Origin: Tyto alba
Taxonomy: Eukaryota; Chordata; Aves; Strigiformes; Tytonidae
Direction of reading: 5' to 3'
Assembly (NCBI RefSeq): GCF_018691265.1
Contig: NW_024881313.1
Span: forward strand, 17,105,518 to 17,169,517
Length of the DNA stretch: 64,000 nt
Positions within the stretch are counted from its first letter, which is position 1. Each line of letters opens with the position of its first letter. The notes under the pieces were generated by a model. The model was given only the letters and a program-made list of their open reading frames with translations. It had not been told where the DNA came from and did not search any database. This document shows, piece by piece, positions 13,311 to 26,600 of this stretch. A program made the translations under genes and the position numbers.

Positions 13311-16300
13311 GTTCTGTGTTACCATGCCAATTCATAGTACAAATAGTAGAACATTTTGTCCAGATTTATGGTTCATAATATGTGAAGGACTTGGCAGTCT
13401 GATCTGAATAGTAGGCAAAGTGCAGAAGTCCTTACATTATGTAAAAGATTGTGCTACTGTGACTTCAGTAAGCATACAATGTTGGCATTATATAGAAAGT
13501 TATAGAAAAAATGAGATAAGCAAAAGAACTTTTAAGTGAGACGAAGAAAGCGTGGGGAGGTTGCGGATGGCAAGGAGGTTATCAAAGTTCTTCAAGGATC
13601 AAGTCATAGGCCCTGAGCTCTCCTTGGATACCAGTACAAGTATATCAAACTGCTCTGTGTTTTCATGCTTTGTTCTGCTTTTGTGGTGCATAGTGTTTGA
13701 ATTTGGTTCTGTTGAATCATTACAACTGTTGAGAGCAGCAGGGTCTGTAGCTTGTTCACTTAGCAGAGCCTTCTATTCAGTGTGCTGAACTTCCTTAACG
13801 CACAGCAGGAGGTCAAATACAACAACAGGTTAATGTCTAGACTGGTCCAGAGATGCCAGCAGAGCTACTAACCAGTGTTAATTCAACTCATGTAATTGAT
13901 GCACAACTCGACCTCAAAAAAGAGAAATACAGAAAAACTGGTCTCCTATGTATGTTGTGAGTTGATGGCGTTAAAGCCATTGACATAACACTAGATTTAT
14001 TTCAGCACTGAGCAAGCTCATACCAGCAGGGAACTGAGTAACATTTCATTTGAAATGTGCCATTGCTCATTTTCTGGAACCTTTTGTACCAGTAAATACA
14101 TGATCACACATACACGATGCTAAAAAACACTGAAACTGAATCATTTAAAACTCTAAAGTTTGAGGATATTTAGATCATTTATTTTCTAAATACGTGGCTT
14201 CAAAAATGTATCTGGTCACCTGAAGTGAGTCTGTTTTGCCAGAGCAGCGCTGATGCCATCGTCTTTTTCTTCTGGTGTGCGTTGGTTGTTTAATCACTAG
14301 TGGGTGTGCCGTACTTGAACTTAAGTAACAGGGCTGTGAGCACTTCGCTGTCAAGCCTGGTTGTAGAACATCACTCTTATTTCTTTACTTCAGACACTGC
14401 TAATCAGTGATGCAGAGGGTGACTCAGTGAATCCTGTTTACGTAAGAGCGTGCAGATATGTAGTCACAGATACACCTATAATTCAGTCATACAGAAGGCT
14501 GATAGCGTTTTAAAAGTCTCCAAACTGATTTATACATAGTCAATACATACTCTGAGTTTCAAGCTAAATAAGACTTTAGTTTCTGCTCTTTCTTCAAATA
14601 TTTGTATATGATTGCTTGAAAATCGCGAGGGTACTGCTACATCATATCACAGTTTTACCACTCTGTTTCTTTTCTCTCGTGATACAAATCACCAGGTAGT
14701 GCACTGTCATCAGCTCTAACAAGAAGAAGCTGTAAAATCTCTTTCCACAACAATTTAAAAGCTTCAGCAGCAGTTTTTAAAAATTTGTACTTTACGTGCT
14801 GTTTTTCTCAGTCTAGAGAATAACTAACATTGATGGAAATATGTAAAATTAAGCTGAATGTTTTTAGCAACATAGCTTTATTTTAAAGTAGAATTGAAAT
14901 AATTAAAAAATGCAAGTCAATTTTCTTTCCTTGCCTTTCTGAACATGCACACAACGGTCCATTGCCATGCTGGGAAGCTGGCATAACGGTCTTTGTAGTT
15001 GAAAGAAGTAACTACACCAACATATCCCAGGTCCAGATGTTCTAAAAAATTTATGTGTTAATTTTACAGTTTTTAAAGAAAAGATTTAACCAATGCCAAG
15101 GATATGCTCTTCAGTGCAATTAATTGCCACTAGATGGGGGTACTTCAACTGCAGTAATAGTGAGCTGAAGTACAACAGTTCAAAATTCATGCTATAGAAA
15201 ACCTATTGAGGTTGGAAGAATTTGGACATAAACATTCTGCTTTGCCTAAGTTTGGTTATCAATTAAAAAACTCAAGATCACAGAAATAGTCACTTTTGTC
15301 TTTAATACCATCTCACAGAAGTTACTGCGTGAAATGGCTGTCATGGAGTCTGTGGGTTTACACGTGGCATATGCCACATCTTTGGGATTCTTCCTGAACC
15401 TCTGCAGAACAGAGGACACAACACAATTTTTCTCTAAATCCCATTTAAATTTAGTCACCAGCTGAAAAAAAAAAAATCTGCTTTCCCAAGAATGTGGATG
15501 GGGTCTCTGGTTTCAAGGGCTTTCACCTACAACCCAAGCTTTTATGTAGCTTTCAGGTACATTAGTTTTTATGAAGATGGTCACAGACTGACTTTCCTTG
15601 ACCTTTCCAGTCCTAAGATAGAAATTGTAAGAACAATGCTTACCTCATAAATATGATCAGTGTCTTTCTTCATGGTGCTCCCATCCTATAAACTTCATGT
15701 AACATCCTGCAGGATTATTAGTTGCCAATAATTTTGACCTCTGTCAACTTAAATTCATGGGTTCATCCTTGTTCCAGGCGTCATTCTCCCATAGGTGACG
15801 ATCCCTCAGTGCTTGACTGAAGAAGATGCATAATACCATAAAGGAAAATGAAATATGAAAGTCAGCCTTCAGAACCATTTTCAATTGGGGAGATGGATTT
15901 TAGATATTATCAAAGAATTTTCACATAAATAGACTCGAGAGAACATTGTTGATGAGGTGGCATTTTAAAAAGAAAATTCTGTATTTGTAAGGATTTTCCG
16001 AAGAAAAATTTGTTCCTTAGCATTTTCATTTCTATATTTGTGTTCTGGGAATACCTAATTTTAAAATTAAAAATGGTGAATTTATTAACTAGATTAGGAA
16101 AAGCAAGAGGAATGTGATAACAAATCTGGCTGGTGAAAAAGGGCTGCTGTCAGTGACCACTGGAGTAGAATGAAATCACTGTGTTTGCACCAGTATCTGG
16201 TGCTTCTACACGTAAGTGTTTTAAGCTGGAATTGGATGACAAGAAGGAATAGATGCAGTGGCCAAACGGCTGTGCAACTCTCTGCTTCTTGACATGCCTT

Positions 16301-17683
16301 TAAACACTTTTGAAATTTTAGATGTTTCACTGTGGGATTGATCAAGCTAATAAATTTGATGGTGCATAAAGCAACCAAAAAGAAGTTTTCTTAACTTGAA
16401 AACTTACTGAAAGCTATTTTGATTAATGATATGAAAGAGCCTTCTTAAAGGTAGGTTCCTTGTACATCCTTCCTAGTGCTTTCATCTCCTTGGTTATGAA
16501 TTCAGATGTGAATTCATTATGAATTCCTTTAGCATTTCAAGGAGCAGTTACAGCTAATACACCTTTAGTTTCTTTCAATGATACAAAGCGTTCAGAGATA
16601 AGCTAACTATATTCCAGTCTTCAGATGTTTTTTTCTATATAGCTATGTAAATTCAAACACGGCTTATTTTTTTGCAACAGGGTTTTGAAACGGTGTTTAC
16701 ATTGCTAAGCTGGAAAGGCTTCCACAAGATGGGTAGTTATTCTGAATGTTGTAATTTCAGAGTGGGTTTGTATTTGCCTTAAGAACTGTATATATTGTTT
16801 TCATGACAGAAATTACTACATTTCCACTTGAAAAAACAGGCTGTTCTCTCATGTTATGTTCCACAAAAGGATGTTGTGAAATCCTAATAGACCCAATTTT
16901 ACTACGTATTAGTCCTATGTTCTCATCAGCCATGCCATCCTTTAGAGAGAGGAGGTTCTCTGGAACTGGAATTGTTAACAGTTTTTCATGCTTACATGCT
17001 TCAGATATCATGATTCTGGCTACATTATTTTTTTGTATGTGGTAAAGTACTGCATAGAAAAATAAAGTTTAAAATACAGTCCTGAGCTGTTGGGTGACAC
17101 TTGAATTCAAAAAGGAGCAGCTGCAATTTAGTTACATCAGCCCTCTCCTGGTATAGAGCAGACCGTGCTCCCTCAGGCAGTATCTCATGCAGGAGAGTTA
17201 GGAATGTCAAACTATACAGACAACATGGGAGAGAGCTGTTGCTTTTGTGCATAGGTTCGGTGGGGTTTGGTTTCTACATGAGCCCAGTGTTGCAGAGTGA
17301 AGTGATTTTCTGCTGTGTGCCAGATGCAGCATTTTCGTTGTACTTTGAGCAGTAGCCTTTTGAAATTTCATAGTTTTGAAGAGGAGTGAAGCTGTGAGGG
17401 AGCCCAAGCCTTGCCAGTTCCTCAGATAGCTGACATTTGCTGTGAACCTTTGAACAGCCTTTACAAAGACATCATTTCTGTGAGGCAGTGATCAGACCAA
17501 TGAAATCTGAGGTGCTGGTTTTTAAGTTGCCTGAACACTACTTGCAGACAAAATGTATGGGGGCACATTGTGCTAGAATGATTGCATACGAAAAAGAAAC
17601 TTACCTTCTACTTGAGCTTTCCATGCCAGTGTTTTCATTTGGCTTTCAGATTTGGTTCTGTGGAGTAACCTTGTTTACCACTC
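13311..17683. other. Intergenic, no gene recognised
   Basis: AT-rich DNA with short open frames only. The one item singled out is the CTCF-like motif near 15125. Overlapping open frames on both strands at 16757-17407 carry no recognisable motif and lack consistent splice signals. Confidence 0.45.
15125..15141 (+). promoter_or_regulatory. CTCF-like motif, forward orientation
   Basis: TGCCACTAGATGGGGGT matches the CTCF core CCASYAGRKGG over its central bases but has G rather than C after GG. Its orientation points toward FAM237B. Occupancy is inferred. Confidence 0.4.
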
Positions 17684-17830
17684 CTCATGCCATAGGTCTC
17701 AAAACACTTTACATTCATGGATCCTCACACCATGCCGGACAGATTCTGGTCTCTTAAGTTAATAGATGAGGAAATTGCACTGGTAAAAGCCACAGGTCTG
17801 CAAGTTATTCTTTGTAAGTGGGCATCTAGA
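17684..17830 (+). repeat. Possible ancient SINE/LINE-tail relic
   Basis: The series GGTCTCAAAACACTTTACA, GGATCCTCACACCATGCC, GATGAGGAAATTGCACTGG and AAAGCCACAGGTCTGCAAG follows the order of old amniote repeats of the type 'caaagcactttaca ... cctcacaacacc ... gatgaggaaactgaggc ... aaggtcacacag'. It is strongly diverged and only the pattern supports it. A similar fragment may lie near 18810-18850. Confidence 0.35.
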
Positions 17831-19551
17831 CGGAAAGATGAAGTGAAGCAACTCAAGAAACTCACTCCAGAGCACGTAGCATTGGGCCCCAGGGGCTCCC
17901 AGCTGCCTTCCCTTGGCAACAGCCATTTCCAGCCCTCAGCAGGTAAGGATGGAGTAGAATGACTTCCTTCCATTTTGCAATAGGAAAAGGGCTGGGACAT
18001 CCCTTATGCAGTAGTTCTCAGGTTATGAACTGTTCTGCACAGCGATGAGCTGCACTGAGACACCAGTGAAGTGAGGGACCTTCAGTGTTTCAAGATCCAG
18101 TCCTTTAGTGCAGAATTGGGCACAGGAATCCTGGAACATTTCTGAGGCCTGATCGATAGCATTGCCATTTTTTGTAACTGATGTTGTTGTATAACCCCAG
18201 CTGTAGGAATCTGTGACATAGAGAGAGGCAGTTGCATTCAGAATTATAATCTGACATTGAACAGCGGCAGGTTAGAAAGAAACACAAAATTTCAGTGTAT
18301 TTGCAAAAATACTTCCAGCTTAATGATGTTGGCTACTGATGGTTTTACTTTGACAAACTTTGAATAAGCTCTAGTGCCTTTGAAGGTGAAAGACTGATGA
18401 TCTTCCTTGAAAGCAACAGTCTCCTTGGAGAGTTTAGAAAGCATGTATGCAATGTATGAAGAGTTCTTTAAAAAATCATCTGCATTTCAGAATATGACCT
18501 AATTCCTTGGTGATCCAAAGAGGTGATTTGAATGATGTTGAGAAATTTGTCAGAAAAATCTGTGTAAAGAAATCTAAGTTTTAATTATGTAAGACAAGGT
18601 ACCTTTAATAATCCTCATCCTTGTAGAATTCAATTTTGGGCAACCTGTCCTTAATTAGGCACCACAGATACCTAGACCAGGCTCCAGAAATCTCACTTGC
18701 TGAGTGTGGAGTTGCATGAGCTATCCAAGAAGGAGTTCCAGGACTGAAGGAGAAGCAGAATTGCAAATTTAGGGACAGGAATCTGCCCTTAGGAACACAA
18801 TTTGCACTAATATAGCATCTTCCACTTATAGACTTTAATGCTTTGGGGTCCCTGACACCCCTTAATTAAAATGGTGTTTTTAACCTTATTTTACTAGCAG
18901 GATATAAAAGTTATTTTATATAGAGTACTGGGTCTGGCTGGGTTAACCTGCAAGATACAGACCCACGGAAAATCCACAGCAGCTGGAACAACCATCTGTC
19001 TCTGGTTTTGCCCTTACACTTCAGTATCTGATGAGACATCCTAACTGGTGTATTATAAGAAGACTTATGGAAGAAATAATTAGAAATCTCAGTAATCTCC
19101 TTCAGAAGCTTCTCTCCCTCAGAGGAAATGGAGCTCTTCTAGACGTGTCCATGAGCCTGGTTCCTTAGCAGGGAAAACAACTGGCCAGAAACAAAACAAC
19201 AGAAGAGTGTTTAACCTCTGGCACAGCTGGGCTGCTGCTGGCTGGAAGATGTGGGACATGAACACCGGTGCACAGCAGCCGGCACTGGCCCCAGCTTCCT
19301 GAGAGGATGTTGTCAAGTACAAATAAAATGGCACTGAAATCCTCTCTGGCAACCAAGTTATGGGAGATTTAAAAACCCTGGGTAACGTCGATCTCAAGTC
19401 ACGGAGTTTCTTCAAAAAAGGAACTGGAATAGCGGATGCACACTGTGCCTGCAAATTCTGGTCTGTACGTCCATTTTCCATTATTTTGAAATGTTGTCTT
19501 TGGTGGGTGTATGTTCTGGTGGGCAGACAGGATTGCAGATGGAATCCTCTG

Positions 19552-19561
19552 TTTATAAAAT
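19552..19561 (+). promoter_or_regulatory. Candidate TATA box for FAM237B
   Basis: TTTATAAAAT is followed at the expected distance by GC-richer sequence, about 2.4 kb upstream of the FAM237B coding exon. A peptide-hormone gene with a TATA promoter would be ordinary. No transcription start can be shown, so this is a weak candidate. Confidence 0.2.
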
Positions 19562-19796
19562 GGGGAGAGCGTTCCTGTTACTGAATGGTGAAAGGATTTT
19601 CTATCCATTGTATTTTCCTCCCTCTGACAGACCTCTGCCTCTCCCCTTCCCGCACCAAACACACCCACCCATCCACCCAAAAGCAGTCTCTCCAGGTGGG
19701 TCCCCAGCCCAGGCTCGGCTGACACCCAGCGCTCGCTGCAGAAGGAGGTGGGGCTGCCACAGCTCCCTCCTGCCTTTCCCACTGACCTGAGTTCAT

Positions 19797-19815
19797 GCTG
19801 CTGCTGCTGCTGCTT
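19797..19815. repeat. Short (CTG)6 tract
   Basis: Six CTG units in noncoding sequence; on the minus strand they would read CAG. Confidence 0.7.
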
Positions 19816-21942
19816 TGCCAGTGGCAGAGTCATCCCTGTGCAGTGTAATCCCGGCATCCACGGAGCATCCAGCAGCTGCCGGGCACCTGCAGCCCTCTCA
19901 GGAATTAATTTTTCTCCAAGTGGCTGACTACTCTTGTTTTAAGGCTACTGTTCTCCATCTCATCACAGAAACACTGTAAGTATAACTTTTACCGTGACTC
20001 TTTAGGTATTGCCTTTGTGAAACTCATCTGTCTTGTACTGAATAGTAGGAGTTACTAGCTCAAAGTCTCCATGGGGTTTGTTGTGGTCTCTGCTCCTGTT
20101 TGAGGTGTTTGAATGGATGCTTAGCATTTTAGTTTTTATCAGGATTAAAACATGAAATCAAATCAACTGAAAATGTTGGTGTCTTCCTGGCTGCCGTTTT
20201 CCTACTTTGCAGCTAAATTTTTAGTGTGTCCTTCCTCTAAATGCTGGTGCCTAGTGAAGTGGTAGTGAGAAGAGAAGCATTTCCATCCCAGCTTGTTTGC
20301 TGGAGCCAGTTTTCTAACAACTCAAGGAAGAGAAACTTTAATGCATATTCATAAGCTCTTGGGATGCTGAGGCAGGTAATCCTGCTGCCCACTGAAATGT
20401 AGCTAGCAAGTGAAGTTTTAGAAAGGAGTTAAGTTGGGGGGGATCTGTTGCCTCATTCCCTTGAGTCCCAAAGGAGGTGAGGTAAAGGAATACATGAGTT
20501 TAGGGACCTCAGATGGCTGCAGCAGTGTAATGGCACATTCAAACTAAAACCCATCCCAGAACCCTTAGGCCACAGCAGAAAGGTCTGTTTCAAACTGTCC
20601 TGTTTCCTGATGCAACTTGGTATGACTGTGAACTCCATGGTGTCACCTCAACTCTGTATTCTTATAGACTGTTCACTCAGATGTTGTATTATCTGTGGAT
20701 TATCCTCTCTTTAATTGCATCATTAGATGAATGCAGAGAGGATGTCAGTGTGTAAACACTTCAAAGACATCATAGACTAACTTTTCATATTGCCAGTGCC
20801 CAAAGGTATTCCAAGTGCAAGAGCACACTTGCAATTCTGGCCAAGTGCCCAGTAAAATTTGCACATTGGCCCAAAACATTGCTGTATATCTGCACAAAAC
20901 CTCACATAATTTTGTAATTGTATTTTATATTCTGAATTGGAAACTGTGGGAATGAGAATGGCACCAACAATTTGACATAGAATTGATTTAGGACACCAAA
21001 ATAAGGGACACTGAGAGTCTTGACTGTCATCTTCTTCTTCAGACTTCTTCCTGTGTTCCCTTGTCTTTTGTTTGTTTTCCTCTTTATGTTTACTCTCCTC
21101 TTCCACTGCACTTTATCTTGATAGGAAGGACTGATAAAAAAATTTATCAGGTGTTTTAGTGAAGTTTTGTCTATATCTGCTTTGAGCAGATGGAATATGT
21201 ATCATAGGGAAACTGCGGTCTTCTCAGAGGGAATCCATGTATAATAATGACTACATATTCTGTAGCATCTGAAGTTGTCATTATGCCTCCTGTACTATTG
21301 CTTTTTCCATCCCCAGTTGTCCAAATAGTTTCTGTGTTTTGCATATATGCTAGAAATAATTGTGCCAAAAGTTTGCTTAATCTTCTTACATAAGCCAGAA
21401 AGAAATTTGCCTTTGTCCGGTCTTGCAACAGCTCCTGAATGAGTTCATAACCTGCCTGTGCTCACTCAATAGAGGGTAACGGTCTGGTTTACTGTTCTTC
21501 ATTACCACTGGAGTTGGACTGTTCCATGAAAGATTGACTATTTGTAGCTCTGTTACTTGTTTTCAGTCATTTAAAGTAGCATACCACAAATATTCTTTAA
21601 GCATTTGCTATTAATCTGATTTTATGGATGATCTAAGCACAGGAGTTTAAGGGAAGAAGTCTTGAGCTCAAGGAGCAGTTCTGACATAGGCTACGATCTC
21701 TTGAAACTTTATGCTTTAGGTCTTCGTGTTCTAAACAGTATTAATCATTTCTAAGTGCAAACCTAGCTCTGGCATTTGGGTTTATTGACTGGTATTTATT
21801 CCATGGTTTGAAAATAAATATTTTTCTGTATATATACATAAACGATCTTTTGGAGTATCCTTGAAAGTGATGTGAGAATGAACTACATAATGGCAGAATC
21901 ACTGTGATTTTATACACTTTCTTTCAGGTATCCTCTTGGAGT

Positions 21943-22324
21943 ATGGAATTTGTATGGAAACGAAGGTGGTATCTTCAGCTGGGCTGTATATTGGTACTGA
22001 ATTTGGTTAGTGCCAATCTAGACTACCAAAAAGAAATTCCTGCAAGCCTGGGTCAGATTGACCACCAGTGCTGGGAGGTGTCGTCCCATGGGCTGGTGGA
22101 AATGAAGAAACTCAAGGTAGGAGATACAGTCATTGATCTCTGGGACTTCATGATGTTCCTAAAGGAATCCTCTAAGCCCAAGCACAATGAACTCTTCAAC
22201 GATTTAGCCCAGAACTTCTGGGATATGTATGTAGACTGTGTGCTCTCAAGATCCCATGGAATGGGCAGAAGACAACTAGTATCTCCCAAATATTCTTCCA
22301 CGTACTCACATAGAACTTTAGAAG
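21943..22324 (+). CDS. FAM237B: FAM237B main coding exon
   Basis: Codes residues 1-127 and ends in phase 1 at donor GTAACT. Holds the signal peptide, the whole mature peptide, the amidation glycine and the dibasic site, then QLVSPKYSSTYSHRTLE. If the donor is not used, the frame stops after 14 more codons at 22368. Confidence 0.92.
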
Positions 22325-23307
22325 GTAACTACATGGTGTTAGTCTTTTATGTACTAACATTAAACTGAACCAATGTTCCATCCTCGTCCTTGCTTGTTTA
22401 GACAACTCAATATAGTAATTTCCAGTTTTCTTTCTCTATGTCATAAGTATTTGCATCTTTCAATGGTAGCTACTTTCACAATACCTGAGTCAAAAGTAGT
22501 TAGGGTACTACATCTCCATATTTAACAAAGTGTAAAAAGTGATGGGTATGCATGTGGGAGCATGTGGAAATGGATGCTGCATTCTCTGTTTATCACTCTA
22601 TGCATATAAATGACATTACAATACTAAAAGTTTCCTGGTATTTGGACTTCAGGCTCAACTTTGGGGAATCATCCCTCTGTGAGAAGGGAAGCTCAAATCC
22701 CTGATGGCTTGAACCCTGTTCTTCCTGTTAAAACTGTTGACACATAATGTGATCTCATGGTCCCTGTGAATCATCAAACAGTGACAAATTCTGGTCATCA
22801 TGGTCTGGAATGAGTCTGAATTGAGATCATATAGGTGACTGGCTTTACATTTTATTAACCAATCCTAGATCTGCTGCTTTCCTTCCTCCTCAAGAATAGA
22901 TGTTTTTGTGAGGTACATAGTCAGATGTTTTAGTTTCCAGACTGAACATGGAGATCATTTAATCCTAGTATTCCTAACCATATTGCTTGGAAAATAACCA
23001 CCTTTCTTTCATAATCTTGCAGGGTCTGCTTTCACCAACCCATTTTAGGCCAAAAGGGGAAAAAACGAAGATACCTCAGCAAGGCAACATCAAAATGAAG
23101 GAGCACAAAAGCACAGCATATACTGTAGATGCTTAGACAAATTAATTGGCATGGTTCAACCTTTTCTTCTTTTTGTATAAAGTACTTAATCACTGCTAGA
23201 CTGATATAAGTATGTGAGCTCCCACATTGTCACTTTTGCTTTTCTGTCTTGCAGTCTACCAACGTTGCCTTTTCCCCACTGCCTATGTGAATGCTTTTGT
23301 GTTTTGA
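21943..23307 (+). CDS. FAM237B: FAM237B, precursor of neurosecretory protein GM (NPGM)
   Basis: Exons 21943-22324 and probably 23255-23307 give 144 residues. The start at 21943 has A at -3 and G at +4 and lies 15 nt after the acceptor CTTTCTTTCAG. Residues 1-24 are a signal peptide: basic KRR, hydrophobic LGCILVLNLV, cleavage after VSA. The mature segment is residues 25-107, exactly 83 residues, with Cys43 and Cys99 able to form one disulfide. It ends SHGM followed by G108 and R109-R110, the signal for prohormone cleavage and C-terminal amidation to Gly-Met-NH2. Chicken NPGM is described as a hypothalamic secreted protein with this amidated end, related to NPGL/FAM237A, whose reported receptor is GPR83. 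The gene lies head-to-head with GTPBP10 and tail-to-tail with CFAP69, which supports FAM237B rather than FAM237A. Confidence 0.88.
22325..23254 (+). other. FAM237B intron
   Basis: AT-rich intron of about 0.9 kb under the preferred model. It contains the alternative acceptor at 23022 and nothing else recognised. Confidence 0.5.
23255..23307 (+). CDS. FAM237B: FAM237B terminal coding exon (preferred model)
   Basis: A strong pyrimidine tract and acceptor (CTTTTCTGTCTTGCAG) leads in phase 1 into VYQRCLFPTAYVNAFVF and a TGA stop. A rival acceptor at 23021-23022 (ATAATCTTGCAG) gives GSAFTNPF and TAG at 23048. Sequence alone does not settle which is used; both lie downstream of the amidated peptide. 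Confidence 0.45.
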
Positions 23308-23596
23308 GGCAACACCTTTGTTCTCTCAGTTGTATTTTTGTAGAGGCTCATCTTTTCCAATAATCCTCTTTTTTAGAAGTTAATTTTGATGGAAACTCAA
23401 TATATTTTTATACATTAAGCAATGGAGAAAATGTCAACAAACATTTTATACAGCGTCTTGCACATACAATCAACTTCACTTTTAAGAATTGCAAAAAAGT
23501 GTGACATCAAGCTAAAGGGAAGGATTATGCTCATTGTAATGTCCTGTGCAGTCTAAACTTTGTATTTTATCACTGCTTAGTCTAGGCTATGTATTA

Positions 23597-23602
23597 ATTA
23601 AA
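23597..23602 (+). terminator. Candidate poly(A) signal ATTAAA for FAM237B
   Basis: ATTAAA 290 bp after the preferred stop codon. The next canonical AATAAA is at 24487-24492. Which one is used is unknown. Confidence 0.35.
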
Positions 23603-26600
23603 GTATTTTTCTATGCAGCAAGGTCTGAATAGTAGTCATTTTCTTGTCTATTAACATGTGATTTGTAAAACCACTACTGCATTACATTAAGAACAGTACT
23701 TTACACAAGACTGCTCTTGTGTATGCATTCATTCAGGTAAATAAGGTGATCCAGTCCATCCCTGTCATAGCAAGCAACATCACAGCTGAGAAGAGACTCA
23801 TGCCTCAAGTGGTTTGAAGTAGTGAGAGTCTGGCTTGACTACTGCTCCCATTATAAGAAACCATTCAGCATGGATAAACTAATTCAGTGAGATTAACCAT
23901 CTAGTTAATCCACTTCTCCTGAGCGCAGAAGGCCTGAGAACAAATGGGACTACTCGGAGATGCTGACTGTTCTCTTGCTTTATTCCTTGGGCAATGCAGC
24001 TTGACACAACACCCTGTTGTGTCCTAGCCTTTTATGAGATCCCAACTGGGTTTAATTATTGGAAGAAACAGCACTTAAACTGTAACAGCATATAAAACTT
24101 CAGAAGTAACAAGAAATCCATCCCACATAATGCCTAATTCATATATAGTTTGTAAACTATCCAGCAATTCCAACAGATTGGTAAATGTTCATTTAGGTAA
24201 ACACACTATTGAACTGCATCTTGTAAAATATGTCTCCTACAGTATTTTGGAGAGGGTACAAAAGTAGTGACAAATTTATCTTACCCATGAATATCACTGT
24301 AAGTTCCTGATGCAAAAAATATTTTAAATACACCTTTTATTTTGAGCAAATAGAGGGAGTCATGATACACCTAAACCCAGCAGTTTCAGGAATTGGTACA
24401 TTATGATGAGCAGCTATTTGAGAGCCATCAGCTAATCTGTTTCAGCAATATCCAGTTTATTAAAATGTGTACTATACTGCATTTGCAATAAATACCCTTG
24501 TTCACACCTACAAATAATTTAATTCATCACCTACAGAAATGTAAAACTGTAACAACACTTTAAAGGTAGTGTTTCCTACATTAGTGATCTTTTAACTGAA
24601 TGCCAGAGCAAGGTATCCTATGCAGTTTTAAAAGCTTTATCCTCCCTCAGACTGCAAGTCTTTGTTTTCATTAGTTTTCTATAGGAGACCAAGGTGCTTA
24701 GCATCTACCATAATTGGCTTCAGAACGTCTGAACAATCCATTGCTATGGTCACCATGCAGTGTTTGCCAAAGGGGCAGGTGATAGTTAACGACAGGAATG
24801 CAGCACCATAAGCAGCAGCAAAACAAATTCCAGGTGGACATACCTGTTTTGCCTACGACAGAGCCATGGAAAGCCAGCTGGCTCCTCCTGGCATGTCTAC
24901 AAGAGAGATTAACAGTGACTGGCTGGGATGGTCTTTCCCTCCACAAGCACTCAGCACTCCCTCTCTTTCTACCCCTGGTTTACAGCAGGAACAGCAAGCC
25001 CAGTTTTCTTGGGTTCCCCCCCTCCCCTCCGACAGCCACATGCTGGCTGGCAAAATCAAATGCTGCCTATGCTACTGTGAAGCCTTGTGTTAGTGTTCAT
25101 TTATGAAGTATAAATATAAGCATTTTGGGAAATTCTGTCCCTTTCCTTCTCCAGTCTTTATTACAATTAACAAGAGCATTTCCAGCTACTTGCTTGCAAC
25201 ATCAGGGTGTCTGTAGCAGAAGCCCAATGCAGTTGGGGGAGGAATGCTGCGGGACTCAATTTGTGCCTGATTTAACATGTTTACATAAGCATAAATATAA
25301 ACTGGTTTCCAGTCAAAAGTTCTTTTATATCCATACTTTGGCTACACTGTAATGGTGTAGCTTTTGCTCAGAAATTGGAAGGACTTACGTGAGTCTTTGT
25401 TTTTTCGGAAAAAAATGGGCTGGTGCCTTGCTGCCAGTAGTAATGAGTCACCCACACATTCACATATATGCAAGCATGAGAAAAACCTATAAATGTCACA
25501 GTCTTTGCTCTCCTAGTCAAATATTTATTGTTTGGTCTTAACTGTGAAAAGACAATGGAGCATACTTTTTGTGGCCCCAGTGTGTAGATGTATTTTCACA
25601 TTCCCTAAAACAGTAATAAAGCCACATAGCTGCTGAAGAGCTGTCAGAGAAATATAAACATAAACAAATGAGCAAGGCTTTACCTGACACAGAGGACTTT
25701 AGTTAGATAATCTCTATATAACTTAGTTTACCTTTTATGCAGGCAGGCAAGAAATACACATACAGTCTTGTTTAATAAAACATACTTAAACTTTATGCAG
25801 ATAATTTGGGGAAAAAAATATCAGAAATAAACCAGATTATACTTAAAAATTATTTTTATAGTTAGCAAAGGACCAACATAAAAATTAAATCACCATAGCC
25901 CGATTTAATTTCTCTAGCTTTAAGTACTAGATGACTGTCTTAATCTACAATGTAATGTTTAACAGACCTGCCCATAAGAAGATGCTTCTGATCTTTGGAA
26001 ACTACACATGTGGACATTTATTTAAAGTTTAAGTACCATTTCAGATGGCTGTTTTATTTCATAATTTTCTTAAGGTTCTTCTTTTTATAGAATTTAAGTA
26101 GACAATTTTGAAACAAAAATCTCTGCCTTTATTTTTAATGCCAGCACTGCTATGTCTTGTTACAGGGACAAACAGACTTTTAATAAATGCTTATACACAC
26201 CCCTGCCCCCCATCCCTCTTTCAGGAAGTAAAAAAGGGAATTGGAAACTAACTTCTACCTGATTAGTTCACATTTTTTTCCATTTTCAAGTTGGCATTTA
26301 AAAAAGTGAAAGCTTGTACTTTTCTCAAAACATTGCTTACAGGCAAAAATGACAGACTACATGCCAAAGCTTGTATGTGACAGAACCCCTTGCAATGTCA
26401 CAGCAGTTTATGCCATAGTGCTGGATAGCGACTAGTTTTTAAAATGAAGTAACACCCTCAGGGAATCTTGCTATATTGTAATATAACAAATTCTGGCTTT
26501 GCCCAAGTTAGGAAAGGAGACAACAGCTTAGAAACTGAGTCATCTACAAAAAGGTCTGCTGCTTACAGGTTTGTGTTGGTATTCTAGAGGTGCCAGGGTA

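Larger units (their letters stand above)
17831..21927. other. Upstream region of FAM237B; 5' noncoding exon not located
   Basis: The FAM237B coding exon is preceded by a splice acceptor at 21927, so at least one noncoding 5' exon must lie upstream, probably in this stretch. Several GT donors follow purine-rich sequence, but none can be chosen from sequence alone. The block at 19500-19900 is richer in GC and includes a TATAAAA. Confidence 0.5.

Noticed and set aside
20777..21106. 109-codon minus-strand frame with a Lys/Glu-rich start
   Set aside because: Low-complexity N-terminus and no recognisable domain; a purine-rich strand gives such frames by chance.
24698..25352. Cluster of overlapping short frames on both strands
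   Set aside because: No frame stands out, none has family motifs, and no exon borders are consistent.
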